A DNA stretch of 64,000 nucleotides, from NCBI GenBank assembly GCA_027886185.1, contig WOAB01000056.1:7130001-7194000 (forward strand). The letters are read 5' to 3'. Under the pieces are notes generated by a model. It saw only the letters and a program-made list of their open reading frames with translations. It ran no database searches and was not told the origin of the DNA. Within the stretch, counting starts at the first letter, position 1. Every line of letters begins with the position of its first letter. Below are positions 1 through 9,776 of this stretch, in pieces. The stretch comes from Rheum nobile. Lineage: Eukaryota > Streptophyta > Magnoliopsida > Caryophyllales > Polygonaceae. Both the position numbers and the translations under genes were made by a program.

Positions 1-683
1 CGGATGGCTCCTGTTGAGATGCAAGAGTTGAAGAAGCAACTCAAGGATCTTCTTGACAAAAGTTATATAAAGCTGAGTGCATCACCTTAAGTAGGAGTGC
101 CCTAGTTTTAATTGTCAAAATAAAAGATGGACCGTTTCGACTTTGTTTTGACTTTCGAGAGTTGAATAAAGTCACGATCAAGAGCAAGTATATGTTGCCA
201 AGGAGTGATGATCTGTTGGATCAACTACAGGGAGCGAAAGTTTTCTCCAAGATCGACCTGAGATCTGGTTTTTATCAGCTCAGGATTCATGAGGATGATA
301 TTCCGAGGATTGCGTTTCGGACAAGAGATGGTCACTACGAGTTTGTAGTCATGTCATCTGGATCTACGAGTGCCCCAGCAGTTTTCATGAACCTAGTGCA
401 TCGATGTTTTAGACCAGTACTTGAATAAGTTCATAGTGGTCTTCATCAATGGCATTTTGATATTTTCCCGAGCAAGGAAGCTCACAGGGAACATCTGCGG
501 ATTGCTTTATCGGTCCTTAGACCAAGTCGGTTGTACGCAAAGTGGGCTAAGTGCGATTGTTGGATCTAGAAGTGGCTTTCTTAGGCCATGTGATCAATAA
601 GAATGAGGTTATGGTTATTCCCCAGAAGAGTGAATTAGTAGTTGTTTGGAAGCGGCCTCAGGATGTGAGCGAGGTGCGCAGTA
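1..683 (+). pseudogene. gypsy reverse transcriptase / RNase H remnant
   Basis: Translation from base 1 gives the start of a gypsy reverse transcriptase (RMAP...ELKKQL), broken by stops near 90-125. The open stretch 162-428 carries KIDLRSGFYQLRI and a degraded template-contact block. The catalytic box lies in another frame just after 428, where the family FIDD is changed to FING at about 441-460, so the enzyme is dead. After about 600 the sequence loses similarity to RNase H and jumps at 684 into integrase, so an internal deletion removed RNase H and the N-terminal integrase zinc finger. Confidence 0.85.
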
Positions 684-1684
684 GTGTTTGTATTGGAAAC
701 TGAGGTTACTTGGGTAACCCAGAGGTCAGCAGAAGTTTCCACCAGGAGATTGTCCGTTACATGGCATTCCTAAGACCATTGTATCGGATCGAGATGGCCG
801 ATTCATGTCAAGTTTATAGCAAGAACTTCACAAGGCCATGGGAACTGAATTAAGGTTCAGCAGTGTTTCATCCTCAGACAGATGGTCAGTCTGAAAAGAC
901 CATCTAGACCCTGGAGGATATGCTAAGAAGCATACGTACTCGATCATCCGACTAGCTGGGAAGACAGCCTAAGTCTGATTGAGCTCACGTACCACAATAG
1001 TTGGCATGCTACAATCAAGATGGCTCCGTTTGAAGCTTTGTATGGTCACAGATGTAGATCTTAGATTTGTTGGGTCGAGTACGCCGACAAGATTCTACTT
1101 GAACCAGATCGAAAGGACAACTTCGAACATTGCTCTGAGTAGATAGAGGTTGTTGACCGCTCAGAGTCGACAAAAGTTTTACGCAGATCAGAAGCGTTAA
1201 AGTGTTGAGTTCGAGGTTGGTGGCAAGGTACTTGTCACAGTATCGCCACCCAAGGATGTTTTCAGGTTTGGTAAGCGTGGGAAGCTTAACCCTCGCTACA
1301 TGGGACCATTCAAGATTCTGGATAGAGTAAGATCTCTAACGTACCGTTTGGCATTATCGCCATCGGCATACCCAGTGTATAATGTATTCCACGTATCATT
1401 GCTAAGGATATTCGTGCCAAGGTGAGTCTCGTAGGCTGAGCTATAAGGACGTCGAGATTCAGGCAAATGGTACTTGAGGGGAGATGCCAGTGTGCATTCT
1501 CGAACGCCGTGTGAAGCGACTGTGCAACAAGATCGTGCCGTTGGTACGAGTGTTGTGGTCCAAGTCAGGGACCGAAGAGGTTACTTGGGAGACGTAGGAA
1601 ACCGAGTCAGATATGCTCAGGCGTTTTCCCGAGTTATTCTCGACCTAAGTTTCGGGGTCGAAACTTCTTGTAAGGGGGAGGAGA
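684..1684 (+). pseudogene. gypsy integrase C-terminal half plus chromodomain, copy 1
   Basis: Scattered frames encode integrase core pieces (SDRDGRFMSS-like, then FHPQTDGQSEKT at about 858-905), with stops replacing Gln or Trp codons. A GKRGKLNPRYMGPFKIL block follows at about 1272-1320, and NVFHVSLL at about 1380. At 1489-1650 a frame reads ILERRVKRL...VPLVRVLW...EEVTWET...FPELF, the layout of a chromovirus chromodomain. No single frame spans it, so it is non-functional. It ends at the polypurine tract before the LTR. Nearly identical to 2751-3751. Confidence 0.85.
1672..1684 (+). other. polypurine tract, copy 1
   Basis: AAGGGGGAGGAGA directly abuts the LTR start TGTGATACCCC. This is the second-strand primer site of LTR elements. 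The same tract occurs at 3739-3751 in the duplicated copy. Confidence 0.85.
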
Positions 1685-2750
1685 TGTGATACCCCGTATT
1701 TTTGTAAGGTTATTTTGGGAATTTTGGAATTTTCCCGAGTACCCGTTGTGTACGTCGGATTTAATTCAGGTAGCTTGAGATATTCTGTAATGTGCTCTGT
1801 ATCTGTAATACTTTTCTCAGTGAAATAATATACAGATAACATGCCTTGGATTTTAATTGTCGTTCGCGTACAATAATTGTTATCCCGGCTTAATGTCATG
1901 TTCGTTCAAAGTTGAACGGGCGGGAAAAAGGTATCACGGCGACCGCCGTAAAGTCGCGGCGACCGCCGCCGTGAGACCCAAGCACGGCGACCGCCGAAAC
2001 GTCACGGCGCCCGCCGTCCCAACGCTCGAGGAGGCAGCTGGTGAGTCATGCCGCGGCGACCGCCGTAAATTACGGGCCCGCCGTAATTGCAGTCTTCGTT
2101 GTCCGGCGGTCCTTGCCTATTGGTCGCCGGCGCGATTTCCGGTGAGCGCCGAACTAGCTGTAGGCCCATCTTCTTCGGCTCCAGACGCTTTGGCTATAAA
2201 AGGGGGTGTTGGGGGAGAGATTTGAGCCATCCCAAACACCAAACCTCTGCCAAATTTGCCTCTTGCCGGAGTTGTGCCTTCGCCGGAATTATAGAAGCTT
2301 TCGTCGGGGTTGTTTGGTGGTGTTTCCAGCAGCTCTTTTGAAGCCTTGTGGTTGCCTTTGGAGGTCAGAAACCAAGCAAGGCGGAAAGGGGTCGAAACGC
2401 GCATCATTTTGGTGAGATTCCTCTCGTCTCTGTCGTTCGTGTTCTTCACGGCGACCGCCGTGATGAATGCGGCGACCGCCGCCAGTGCCCAGAATGCCTT
2501 CGTGGCTTTGGCTTGGTTGGTTGTCGTCGTGGCGTCTTTCCTTTCGTCGTTTTTAGATTCGTACTTTGGTTATGTCGAATCTAACTTAGGGTTCCTTTTA
2601 TGGGTCGACTCGAAGGTCGTTGTGCTGTTGGAGCCATACCCGTGTCAAGCCCGGAATCCAGTTGTCGTCGTTAGGCTATTCAGCGGATTAAGGCAAGTGG
2701 CGGTTCGCTCTTGCTCATTCGTTCCATATTTACATTAATTAGCAGCAATA
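1685..2750 (+). repeat. truncated gypsy LTR (first 1066 bp), copy 1
   Basis: Starts TGTGATACCCC after the polypurine tract and matches 3752 onward, but breaks off at 2750 where the duplicated integrase begins. It is rich in a CG-rich inverted motif (ACGGCGACCGCCGT and variants at about 1936, 1956, 1984, 2004, 2053, 2448, 2470). Reading frames seen here are by-products of the GC-rich composition. Confidence 0.88.
2195..2201 (+). promoter_or_regulatory. LTR TATA box, copy 1
   Basis: TATAAAA in the context GGCTATAAAAGGGGG, downstream of the CG-rich motif array. This is the expected place for the LTR core promoter. Confidence 0.65.
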
Positions 2751-3751
2751 GTGTTTGTATTGGAAACTGAGGTTACTTGGGTAACCCAGAGGTCAGGAGA
2801 AGTTTCCACCAGGAGATTGTCCGTTACATGGCATTCCTAAGACCATTGTATCGGATCGAGATGGCCGATTCATGTCAAGTTTATAGCAAGAACTTCACAA
2901 GGCCATGGGAACTGAATTAAGGTTCAGCAGTGTTTCATCCTCAGACAGATGGTCAGTCTGAAAAGACCATCTAGACCCTGGAGGATATGCTAAGAAGCAT
3001 ACGTACTCGATCATCCGACTAGCTGGAAAGACAGCCTAAGTCTGATTGAGCTCACGTACCACAATAGCTGGCATGCTACAATCAAGATGGCTCCGTTTGA
3101 AGCTTTGTATGGTCACATATGTAGATCTCAGATTTGTTGGGTCGAGTACGCCGACAAGATTCTACTTGGACCAGATCGAAAGGACAACTTCGAACATTGC
3201 TCTGAGTAGACAGAGGTTGTTGACCGCTCAGAGTCGACAAAAGTTTTACGCAGATCAGAAGCGTTAAAGTGTTGAGTTCGAGGTTGGTGGCAAGGTACTT
3301 GTCACAGTATCGCCACCCAAGGATGTTTTCAGGTTTGGTAAGCGTGGGAAGCTTAACCCTCGTTACATGGGACCATTCAAGATTCTGGATAGAGTAAGAT
3401 CTCTAACGTACCATTTGGCATTGTCTCCATCGGCATACCCAGTGTATAATGTGTTCCACGTATCATTGCTAAGGATATTCGTGCCAAGATGAGTCTCGTA
3501 GGCTGAGCTATAAGGACGTCGAGATTCAGGCAAATGGTACTTGAGGGGAGATGCCAGTGTGCATTCTCGAACGCCGTGTGAAGCGACTGTGCAACAAGAT
3601 CGTGCCATTGGTACGAGTGTTGTGTTCCAAGTCAGGGACCGAAGAGGTTACTTGGGAGACGTGGGAAACCGAGTCAGATATGCTCAGGCGTTTTCACGAG
3701 TTATTCTCGACCTAAGTTTCGGGGTCGAAACTTCTTGTAAGGGGGAGGAGA
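2751..3751 (+). pseudogene. gypsy integrase C-terminal half plus chromodomain, copy 2
   Basis: Second copy of 684-1684 with the same stops and frameshifts and a handful of substitutions, so the duplication happened after the element had already decayed. It retains FHPQTDGQSEK, the GKRGKLNPRYMGPF block, the chromodomain-like stretch at about 3556-3715 and the polypurine tract at 3739-3751. Confidence 0.85.
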
Positions 3752-6181
3752 TGTGATACCCCGTATTTTTGTAAGGTTATTTTGGGAATTTTGGAATTTT
3801 CCCGAGTACCCGTTGTGTACGTCGGATTTAATTCAGGTAGTTTGAGACATTCTGTAATGTGCTCTGTATCTGTAATACTTTTCTCAATGAAATAATATAC
3901 AGATAACATGCCTTGGATTTTAATTGTCATTCGCGTACGATAATTGTTATCCCGGCTTAATGTCATGTCCGTTCAAAGTTGAATGGGCGGGAAAAAGGTG
4001 TCACGGCGACCGCCGTAAAGTCGCGTCGACCGCCGCCGTGAGACCCAAGCACGGCGACCGCCGTAAAGTCACGGCGCCCGCCGTCCCAACGCTCGAGGAG
4101 GCAGCTGGTGAGTCATGCCGCGGCGACAGCCGTAAATTACGGCGCCCGCCGTAATTGCAGTCTTCGTTGTCCGGTGGTCCTTGCCTGTTGGTCGCCGGCG
4201 CGATTTCCGGCGAGCGCCGAACTAGTTGTAGGCCCATCTTCTTCGGCTCCAGACGCTTTGGCTATAAAAGGGGGTGTTGGGGGAGAGATTTGAGCCATCC
4301 CAAACACCGAACCTCTGCCAAATTTGCCTCTCGCCGGAGTTGTGCCTTCGCCGGAATTTCAGAAGCTTTCATCGGGGTTGTTTGGTGGTGTTTCCAGCAG
4401 CTCTTTTGAAGCCTTGTGGTTGCCTTTGGAGGTCAGAAACCAAGCAAGGCGGAAAGGGGTCGAAATGCGCATCGTTTTGGTGAGATTCCTCTCGTCTCTG
4501 TCGTTCGTGTTCTTCACGGCGACCGCCGTGTTCTTCACGGCGACCGCCGTGATGAATGAGGCGACCGCCGCCAAGAACGGCGACCGCCGCCAGTGCCCAG
4601 AATGCCTTCGTGGCTTTGGCTTGGTTGGTTGTCGTCGTGGCGTCTTTCCTTTCGTCATTTTTAGATTCGTACTTTGGTTATGTCGAATCTAACTTAGGGT
4701 TCCTTTTATGGGTCGACTCGAAGGTCGTTGTGCTGTCGGAGCCATACCCGTGTCAAGCCCAGAATCCAGTTGTCGTCGTTAGGCTATTCAGTGGATTAAG
4801 GCAAGTGGCGGTTCGCTCTTGCTCATTCGTTCCATATTTATATTAATTATCAGTAGTTTATATGAGTAATTAATTTGGAATGAATACTCTGTTTGTCTGG
4901 AAATGGTTTCGGTAAACTGTTTTGGAAAACAAATATTGACATTACAATAGGTTGTATATCTGCTAGAACAACGCTATTATTTATGTTCGCCTTGATGGCA
5001 TTTATGTGGATTTATCTTGAACTATTGTTGTGCTTATACTGTTTAGTTAGCACTAGTGGCTAGGAACGCTATGTACCTTGAGGGGGTTTAGCTGTTTCTT
5101 TATAACAGGTACTTGGTGGATCATCCCCAGTACTTTCTCTTTGGTCATGACCATACCCTTTCACAGGGTTGGCGCACTTCTCTAGTGCCAAATCTTCCAG
5201 GGTTCATCCCTTCTATAACTCTTGTGAGGAGATCTGATATCTCTTGTGAGGAGATCCGATATCTCTTGTGCGGAGATGTAAAAGCTTATAACGTAATGCT
5301 CGTTTTGGAATTAAATAAGATAAGTGCCCGAGTGCACATGATTAAGATACCTTGGGCGAGTAGTGCAGCTAGGAAAACTCGTCTCGACTTTGATCATAGT
5401 ACGTTCTCTTTCCAATCTGGATTCGTTGTAGGCGATGAGGTTGGTCGTGAACCGAAGCATCTCAGTCAACTTTTAAATCATTGTTGTATGATTCTGTAAT
5501 CATTCCAGATTTGTCATATTTCATTAAAGACTCAATCTCTTGGAGTCTCTTTTCGAGTCGATTTCTGTGAAGATTAAGTCTTCCAGAATCTTCTCTTGTC
5601 CATACCTCTTGTTGTTATTCCGTGAAAGTGTCGGGTTATGTATCGTCCCTTCGGTTATTATTCAAGGGACAATGATAGTAAACGGTTACGATCACTCGAA
5701 CCACTCTGCTTTTTACCCTTGCTAGTCTATTCAAGTAGACTAACCCACGAACATTGTTCTCCGCATGTGGGCTGGTGTCATCCGTTCGATTCGGCACATC
5801 AGATAGAGTGAAGATATGAGGAGACTAGATTGACTATGAAGACGACGGTTGTTTTTGGATGTTTTAATAATTGCTTTTAATCAGGTTGAGATCCTTGGGC
5901 AGGTGATCATTACGATCACAACCCTGTTTGTAAAATCTTTTATAAGTCTTCCACTGTACTTTGTTTAAACTATGTGTTTGGCCTATTCGGAATTGGGTTG
6001 TAATCCCGTAACTCATGTTTCATTTGATTGATGTTTTGATTTGGATACTTTGATCATTAGGTATCATTGTATGCCTTAAATTGTATTTAATCCGGTAAAG
6101 CCTTGGGTGATCTCGGTAAGGAACACTGGGGTCACTAGCGGTAATACCTTTCCAAATGGGTTAAGATTTGGGGGTGTTACA
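3752..6181 (+). repeat. complete 3' LTR of the gypsy element (2430 bp)
   Basis: Begins TGTGATACCCC after the polypurine tract at 3739-3751 and ends GGGGTGTTACA at 6181. It contains the CG-rich motif arrays (about 4003-4090, 4120-4160, 4510-4590), a TATA box at 4263 and an AT-rich second half with a short tandem repeat of about 25 bp at 5220-5278. The open frame at 5113-5499 shows no recognisable domain. Confidence 0.88.
4263..4269 (+). promoter_or_regulatory. LTR TATA box, copy 2
   Basis: TATAAAA in the same context as 2195-2201, in the intact 3' LTR. Transcripts from here would run toward the MULE/OTU remnant at 6182. Confidence 0.6.
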
Positions 6182-8007
6182 ATGCCATCATCCTTCAAAT
6201 AGATCAGATTAGGGGGAGCATGAACCTTTCACTTTCCAAACGACCAACGGATTTCGATGATGCATCGATGCCGCCAGTTGTACGAGCTACTTTTTCTAGG
6301 CTCTTCTACCAAGTGTCGGATAGGTGTTTTGATATGTTGTTGGGCTATTACGATATCTTGAAGAAGGGGGAGTTCTCAGAAGAATGCACCGACCATTGGG
6401 TGAGAGATTGCCTTGGGTTGCCTTGCGTGCACAACATTACAAGAGCCATCGTTTCAAGAACACCTCTCATTCCGTTAGACGTTCACGAGTTCTGGAGGGA
6501 CTTGGAATGGGAAGAGAGTCCAACAACAACTCCTGGCCCTTCTGTCTACGTTCGAATGGACATTACAGAGATGAGACTTCGTGAAATGTTTGCCAGGTTG
6601 GAGGTTAGGACATTGAAGAAAGGCACGGCATTCCTACTATGTGAGTTGTACCACGACTTGGAGCATCCAGAAGAGAGTACTTTGTTGGAGCTGACGGGGA
6701 TCAAGGCAAAAGGAAGGCCAAGTGGTGCTAGGAACAAGGAGAAGGTGGATGAGAAGGCAGAGATGAGGGATACGTGCTTGTTTGAGCATAGACGGGATGA
6801 GCTCCACGAGAATGAGAAGAAGGTGGGGCCGAAGACAAAGGCAAAGGGGAAGGCAAGTGCGAGCACTGGTAGAGGCCCATGTCATCTTAAAAATCAAGCA
6901 AGTGCATCTAATGCAGTGATGATGGACTTTGACGACTTGTAATCCTAACCCCTACCAGAAGAATCACAACCAGAAGATTTGCAGTGGCCTGAAGAACCTA
7001 GTATTCCCATTGTTCATATGGGGGTGAACTTTGGGAATGACAATGTGGATGACTTTTGGATTCCGTACATCAAGAATATTAGAGATGTACGCCCCGACGG
7101 ACATTGTGGATATCGGTCGATGGTTGTATTGTTGGGAAGGCAAGAGAAGGAATATCCCAACATCCGACGCGAGATGGTAGCGGAGTTGCTTGACAACCGA
7201 GAGCTATACGAGCCGATACGTTGCCGTATTCGAGAAGGGTCCTGGGATGATCTTATCTTTCAAGTGAACCATTGCAGAATCCCTTGCTCAGAAGTATACT
7301 GGCTTCACATGTCATTGATGGGTTTAGTGTTTGCCACACTATATCAGGTTGGTCTCGTCTTATTAACGTGGAAAGTTCTGATGTTTTGCTTACCGTTGAG
7401 GAATAGGACATCAAGCATAGGACCTCCAGAAAAGATTATTGTCATGGCACACGTAGGCAATCATGATCACTTTATACCGGTAAAGGTTTTTTGGGGATGA
7501 TCTTATCTTTCAAGTGAACCATTGCAGAAGCCCTTGCTCAGAAGTATACTGGCTTCACATGTCATTGATGGGTTTAGTGTTTGCCACACTATATCAGGTT
7601 GGTCTCGTCTTATTAACGTGGAAAGTTTCGATGTTTTGCTTACCGTTGAGGAATAGGACATCAAGCATAAGACCTCCAGAAAAGATTATTGTCATGGCAC
7701 ACGTAGGCAATCATGATCACTTTATACCGGTAAAGGTTTTTTCTAATAAAATATTTATGAAATTAGGTTATATTATTTTCACTACTCAAATAGTTTGTGT
7801 GTGTATATGTAGGTGGTGCTTAAGAAAGGGTCGCCAATACCGCACACTCCTAGTTCGTGGCGCAGAAACGCAGATCGAAACATTTTGTGGTGGACAACAA
7901 AGTTTGAGTGGAATTTGAAGATGTATCGAGAGTACCACATTGCAAATTGTCGGGCACCAGATCCTTTTATGTATGCGGGAGACGGATCCGTTCATGTACT
8001 TGATTGA
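6182..8007 (+). pseudogene. Mutator-like transposase C-terminus fused to OTU cysteine protease
   Basis: The frame is open from the LTR edge at 6181, so the gypsy insertion cut off the N-terminal transposase. 6220-6942 carries a degraded SWIM zinc finger (C...CLGLPCVH at about 6393-6435) followed by IPLDVHEFWRDL, a pattern typical of plant Mutator transposases. After two in-frame stops (6940-6957) the same frame gives an OTU protease: DGHC (catalytic Asp and Cys, 7096-7107) and HVGNHDHFIPV with the His at about 7456-7475. A 250-bp tandem duplication repeats the His part and brings a stop at 7498. A likely intron (GTAAAG after 7732, ending TAG at 7811) joins to a tail GSPIPHTPSSW seen at the end of OTU-transposase proteins. 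Non-functional. Confidence 0.8.
7244..7743 (+). repeat. 250-bp tandem duplication inside the OTU region
   Basis: 7244-7493 and 7494-7743 are direct copies with period 250 bp and only about four differences (for example AGAATCCC against AGAAGCCC). The first copy runs into a stop at the joint, so the duplication itself breaks the OTU frame. Confidence 0.92.
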
Positions 8008-8349
8008 TGATACGAGTATGTAATGTAATATTTAGACGGCTTTGTAATTTCCAACTTTAAGTGTTGTGTTTTACATTATGTGCTTTGATGTGTTTTACAT
8101 TACGTCTACGTTCGAAGTAGTACAAACTCGCTTTTTATCTCGATTTAATGGGCCTATACTGGCGCGAAGTAGTACAAAACATAACAAATCACATCCCCTC
8201 TTTCGCTAATTCCGCTTGATTCCTTCTTGATGTCCCTCTTTCGCTAATTCCGCTTGATTCCTACAAAACATAACAAATGGTTACTTCTATCTTTCTAAAA
8301 CCTACGATGTTTATTAGTTATTGCCCTTAAACAATACCTACAAAGACCC
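8008..8349. other. AT-rich spacer with a 29-bp direct repeat
   Basis: 3' flank of the OTU remnant. Contains two copies of a 29-bp segment (CCCTCTTTCGC...GATTCCT) at 8196-8224 and 8234-8262, plus ACAAAACATAACAAAT twice. No gene seen. Confidence 0.7.
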
Positions 8350-8619
8350 TCATTCAGCTTTAGAAGTTGGTTTTTTTTCCTTCCACATCTCCATAATGAC
8401 CTCGTGTGCCCTCTCGTCGTATGGTGGATCGAACCACGCAAAGAAATCACATCCCCCTTTATTACCAGGTTTGTGGACATCGTACTTGCCCAATTCAGGG
8501 CATCCCCAGTACCTTCTTCCGTACTGCCACTGTCGGTCACAAGTGTGTATGACTGCCTTTGAATTACAAAAGCAAAATCTCTCTCCCGTTTTTGAACTCG
8601 AACTCGACGAAGAGGCCAT
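8350..8619 (-). CDS. small GRF-type zinc finger protein
   Basis: An 89-residue protein; the start is the ATG at 8619 (MASSS...), because the longer frame lacks an ATG. A Ser-rich leader of about 8 residues is followed by a GRF zinc finger: CFC near residues 14-16, GRRYWGCP, then GGCDFFAWFDPP, giving the C-x-C ... C ... C pattern with the conserved GRRYWGC and FFAW of this family. GRF fingers bind nucleic acid, and plant genomes hold many short GRF proteins, some linked to transposons; the specific role is unknown. A Lys/Glu-rich end follows. Transcribed divergently from the B3 gene; both lie on arms of an inverted duplication and share the first codons. A TACAAATA at 8698-8691 on this strand is the mutated partner of the TATA box on the other arm. 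Confidence 0.72.
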   Translation of the reverse strand: MASSSSSSSKTGERFCFCNSKAVIHTCDRQWQYGRRYWGCPELGKYDVHKPGNKGGCDFFAWFDPPYDERAHEVIMEMWKEKKPTSKAE

Positions 8620-8995
8620 ACTAACTTTTGGAGAATTAAAACACAATTAGATAAGAGAAGAGTGCATAAGGTTTATGATAACATTGTTTGTATTTGTAGG
8701 GTGAAATAGAGTCGTTGGAAACATGACCGTTACAAAACTGCACGCTTATGTTAAGTGTATGCTTACACGCTTAATTTAAGCGTGTAAGCATACGCTTAAC
8801 ATAAGCGTGCAGTTTGTAACGGTCACTTTGTAATGGTCATACGCTTAACATAAGCGTGCAGTTTATAATGGTCATTTTTCCAACAACTCTATTTCACCCT
8901 ATAAATACAAACAATGTCATCCTAAACCTTATGCACCCTTCTCTTATCTAATTGTATTTTAATTCTCCAAAAGTTAGTATGGCCTCTTCGTCGAG
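8607..8995. repeat. large inverted duplication centred at 8775
   Basis: The left arm (8607-8774) read on the - strand matches the right arm (8776-8995) read on the + strand. Shared parts are the core hairpin TTAAGCGTGTAAGCATACGC, the block around TCTATTTCACCC, the TATA region, CTTATGCAC, and TCTCCAAAAGTTAGTATGGCC reaching the ATG and the MASSS codons of both genes. The right arm has an extra internal copy of about 45 bp of the AACATAAGCGTGCAGTT part. The two genes diverge in sequence only after the first codons. Confidence 0.92.
8900..8907 (+). promoter_or_regulatory. TATA box of the B3 gene (right arm of inverted repeat)
   Basis: TATAAATA, 72 bp before the B3 gene ATG at 8979. The mirror position on the other arm is TACAAATA (8698-8691, - strand), 72 bp before the GRF gene ATG, so the left promoter may be weaker. 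Confidence 0.6.
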
Positions 8996-9554
8996 AAATG
9001 TGATAGTAATCAGCGACGACTCAAATTCCTCTATTGTCGAAGAAGACATCAGTTACACCTCTGATGATGATGCTGGAGATGTTGCAAATTCAGCATTAGA
9101 AAGAGTTGAAGCTATACTACGTGATAAGAAGAAGAGCTTCATTGTTGTACTAAATCAAACCAATGTCTACCCAGAATATCGGCTGGTAGGCACCGCATCC
9201 TTCATTATGTAAATTTATGATTCAGATTACTTCATAATATCAACTTTAAATGCACTTACTGATATGCAGAGTGTCCCGAGGGAGCATGCTTTGAAATTCT
9301 TGAGTTCTACAACAACAACTGAAGTCACCCTGGATTGTGGTACTGCTACTTTGCATGTGTCTATCGCAACGAGTGGGAATCGCTACAGATTTGGCAACGA
9401 CTGGCGAGATTTTGTTCAATTCCATAGATTGGAAATCAACGATGCATTAGTGTTTGAAATAATATGTCAACGTCCCCATGTTGTATACAACGTTATCATA
9501 TTCATAGCTTATGGATATTATGTTTATTTTGTTATGTATGTATTTTTCGAATGA
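8979..9554 (+). CDS. B3 DNA-binding domain protein (REM-like), two exons
   Basis: Exon 1 is 8979-9185 and exon 2 is 9270-9554; the intron starts GTAGGC and ends TGCAG, and splicing keeps the frame (163 residues). An acidic Ser/Asp-rich leader (residues about 8-35) precedes a single B3 domain at about residues 47-125: SFIVVLNQTNVYPEYRL, then VPREHALKFL, GNRYRFGNDWRDFVQFHRL and DALVFEI, in the order of the plant-specific B3 fold. Such proteins bind DNA in the nucleus; target and role are unknown. The hydrophobic tail after residue 130 is odd for a B3 protein, and a further unrecognised splice site may remove it. The start ATG and MASSS are shared with the divergent GRF gene. Confidence 0.72.
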
Positions 9555-9573
9555 CATGTACTAGTACGCATTT

Positions 9574-9776
9574 AATGAAATGGCCCAAAATACAATAAAA
9601 AACATAATGGGCCCAAACTAGGCCCAATAGTACAAAAAATGCATGAAATGGCCCAAAATCACACAAAAAAAAGCTTAATGGGTCCACACTAGGCCCAATA
9701 GTACAAAAATGCATGAAATGGCCCAAAATCACAAAAAAAACATAATGGGCCTAAACTAGGCCCAATAGTACAAAAG
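9574..9776. repeat. 68-bp tandem repeat, about three copies
   Basis: Three direct copies of a unit containing ATGGCCCAAAATCACA and AACTAGGCCCAATAGTAC, starting near 9574, 9640 and 9709. It directly borders the 47-bp array. Confidence 0.85.

Larger units (their letters stand above)
684..2750 (+). repeat. tandem duplication, unit 1 (2067 bp)
   Basis: This unit runs from the integrase deletion point, through chromodomain and polypurine tract, about 1066 bp into the LTR. It is followed head-to-tail by a second copy starting at 2751 with the same first bases (GTGTTTGTATTGG). The offset is 2067 bp throughout and differences are few. The joint has only a short shared stretch (GCA, then TAG), which suggests unequal exchange or replication slippage after the internal deletion. 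Confidence 0.9.
2751..4849 (+). repeat. tandem duplication, unit 2
   Basis: Direct copy of 684-2750. It is slightly longer because the CG-rich motif cluster near 4510-4590 has expanded (three motif copies became more). Past 4849 the sequence continues into the rest of the LTR, which unit 1 lacks. Confidence 0.88.
1..6181 (+). mobile_element. Ty3/gypsy chromovirus, decayed, 3' portion
   Basis: The 3' part of a gypsy element lies in + orientation: reverse transcriptase remnant, integrase, chromodomain, polypurine tract, LTR. The 5' LTR, gag and protease would lie left of the window. The LTR begins TGTGATACCCC and ends GGGGTGTTACA, so its ends are imperfect inverted repeats of each other, as is usual. 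The chromodomain-like tail after integrase points to a chromovirus, most like the Tekay/Del group (inference from general motif pattern). Many stops look like CAG to TAG changes, as expected from deamination of methylated cytosine. The integrase-to-LTR part is tandemly duplicated. If ATGCC at 6182-6186 is the target duplication, its partner is outside the window. Confidence 0.9.

Noticed and set aside
2087..2738. Overlapping ORFs in the LTR (and copies at 4108-4846)
   Set aside because: They come from the CG-rich motif arrays; frames on both strands are equally open and unlike any family.
5113..5499. 128-codon ORF in the gypsy LTR
   Set aside because: Lies wholly inside the LTR, has no recognisable domain and no initiation context.
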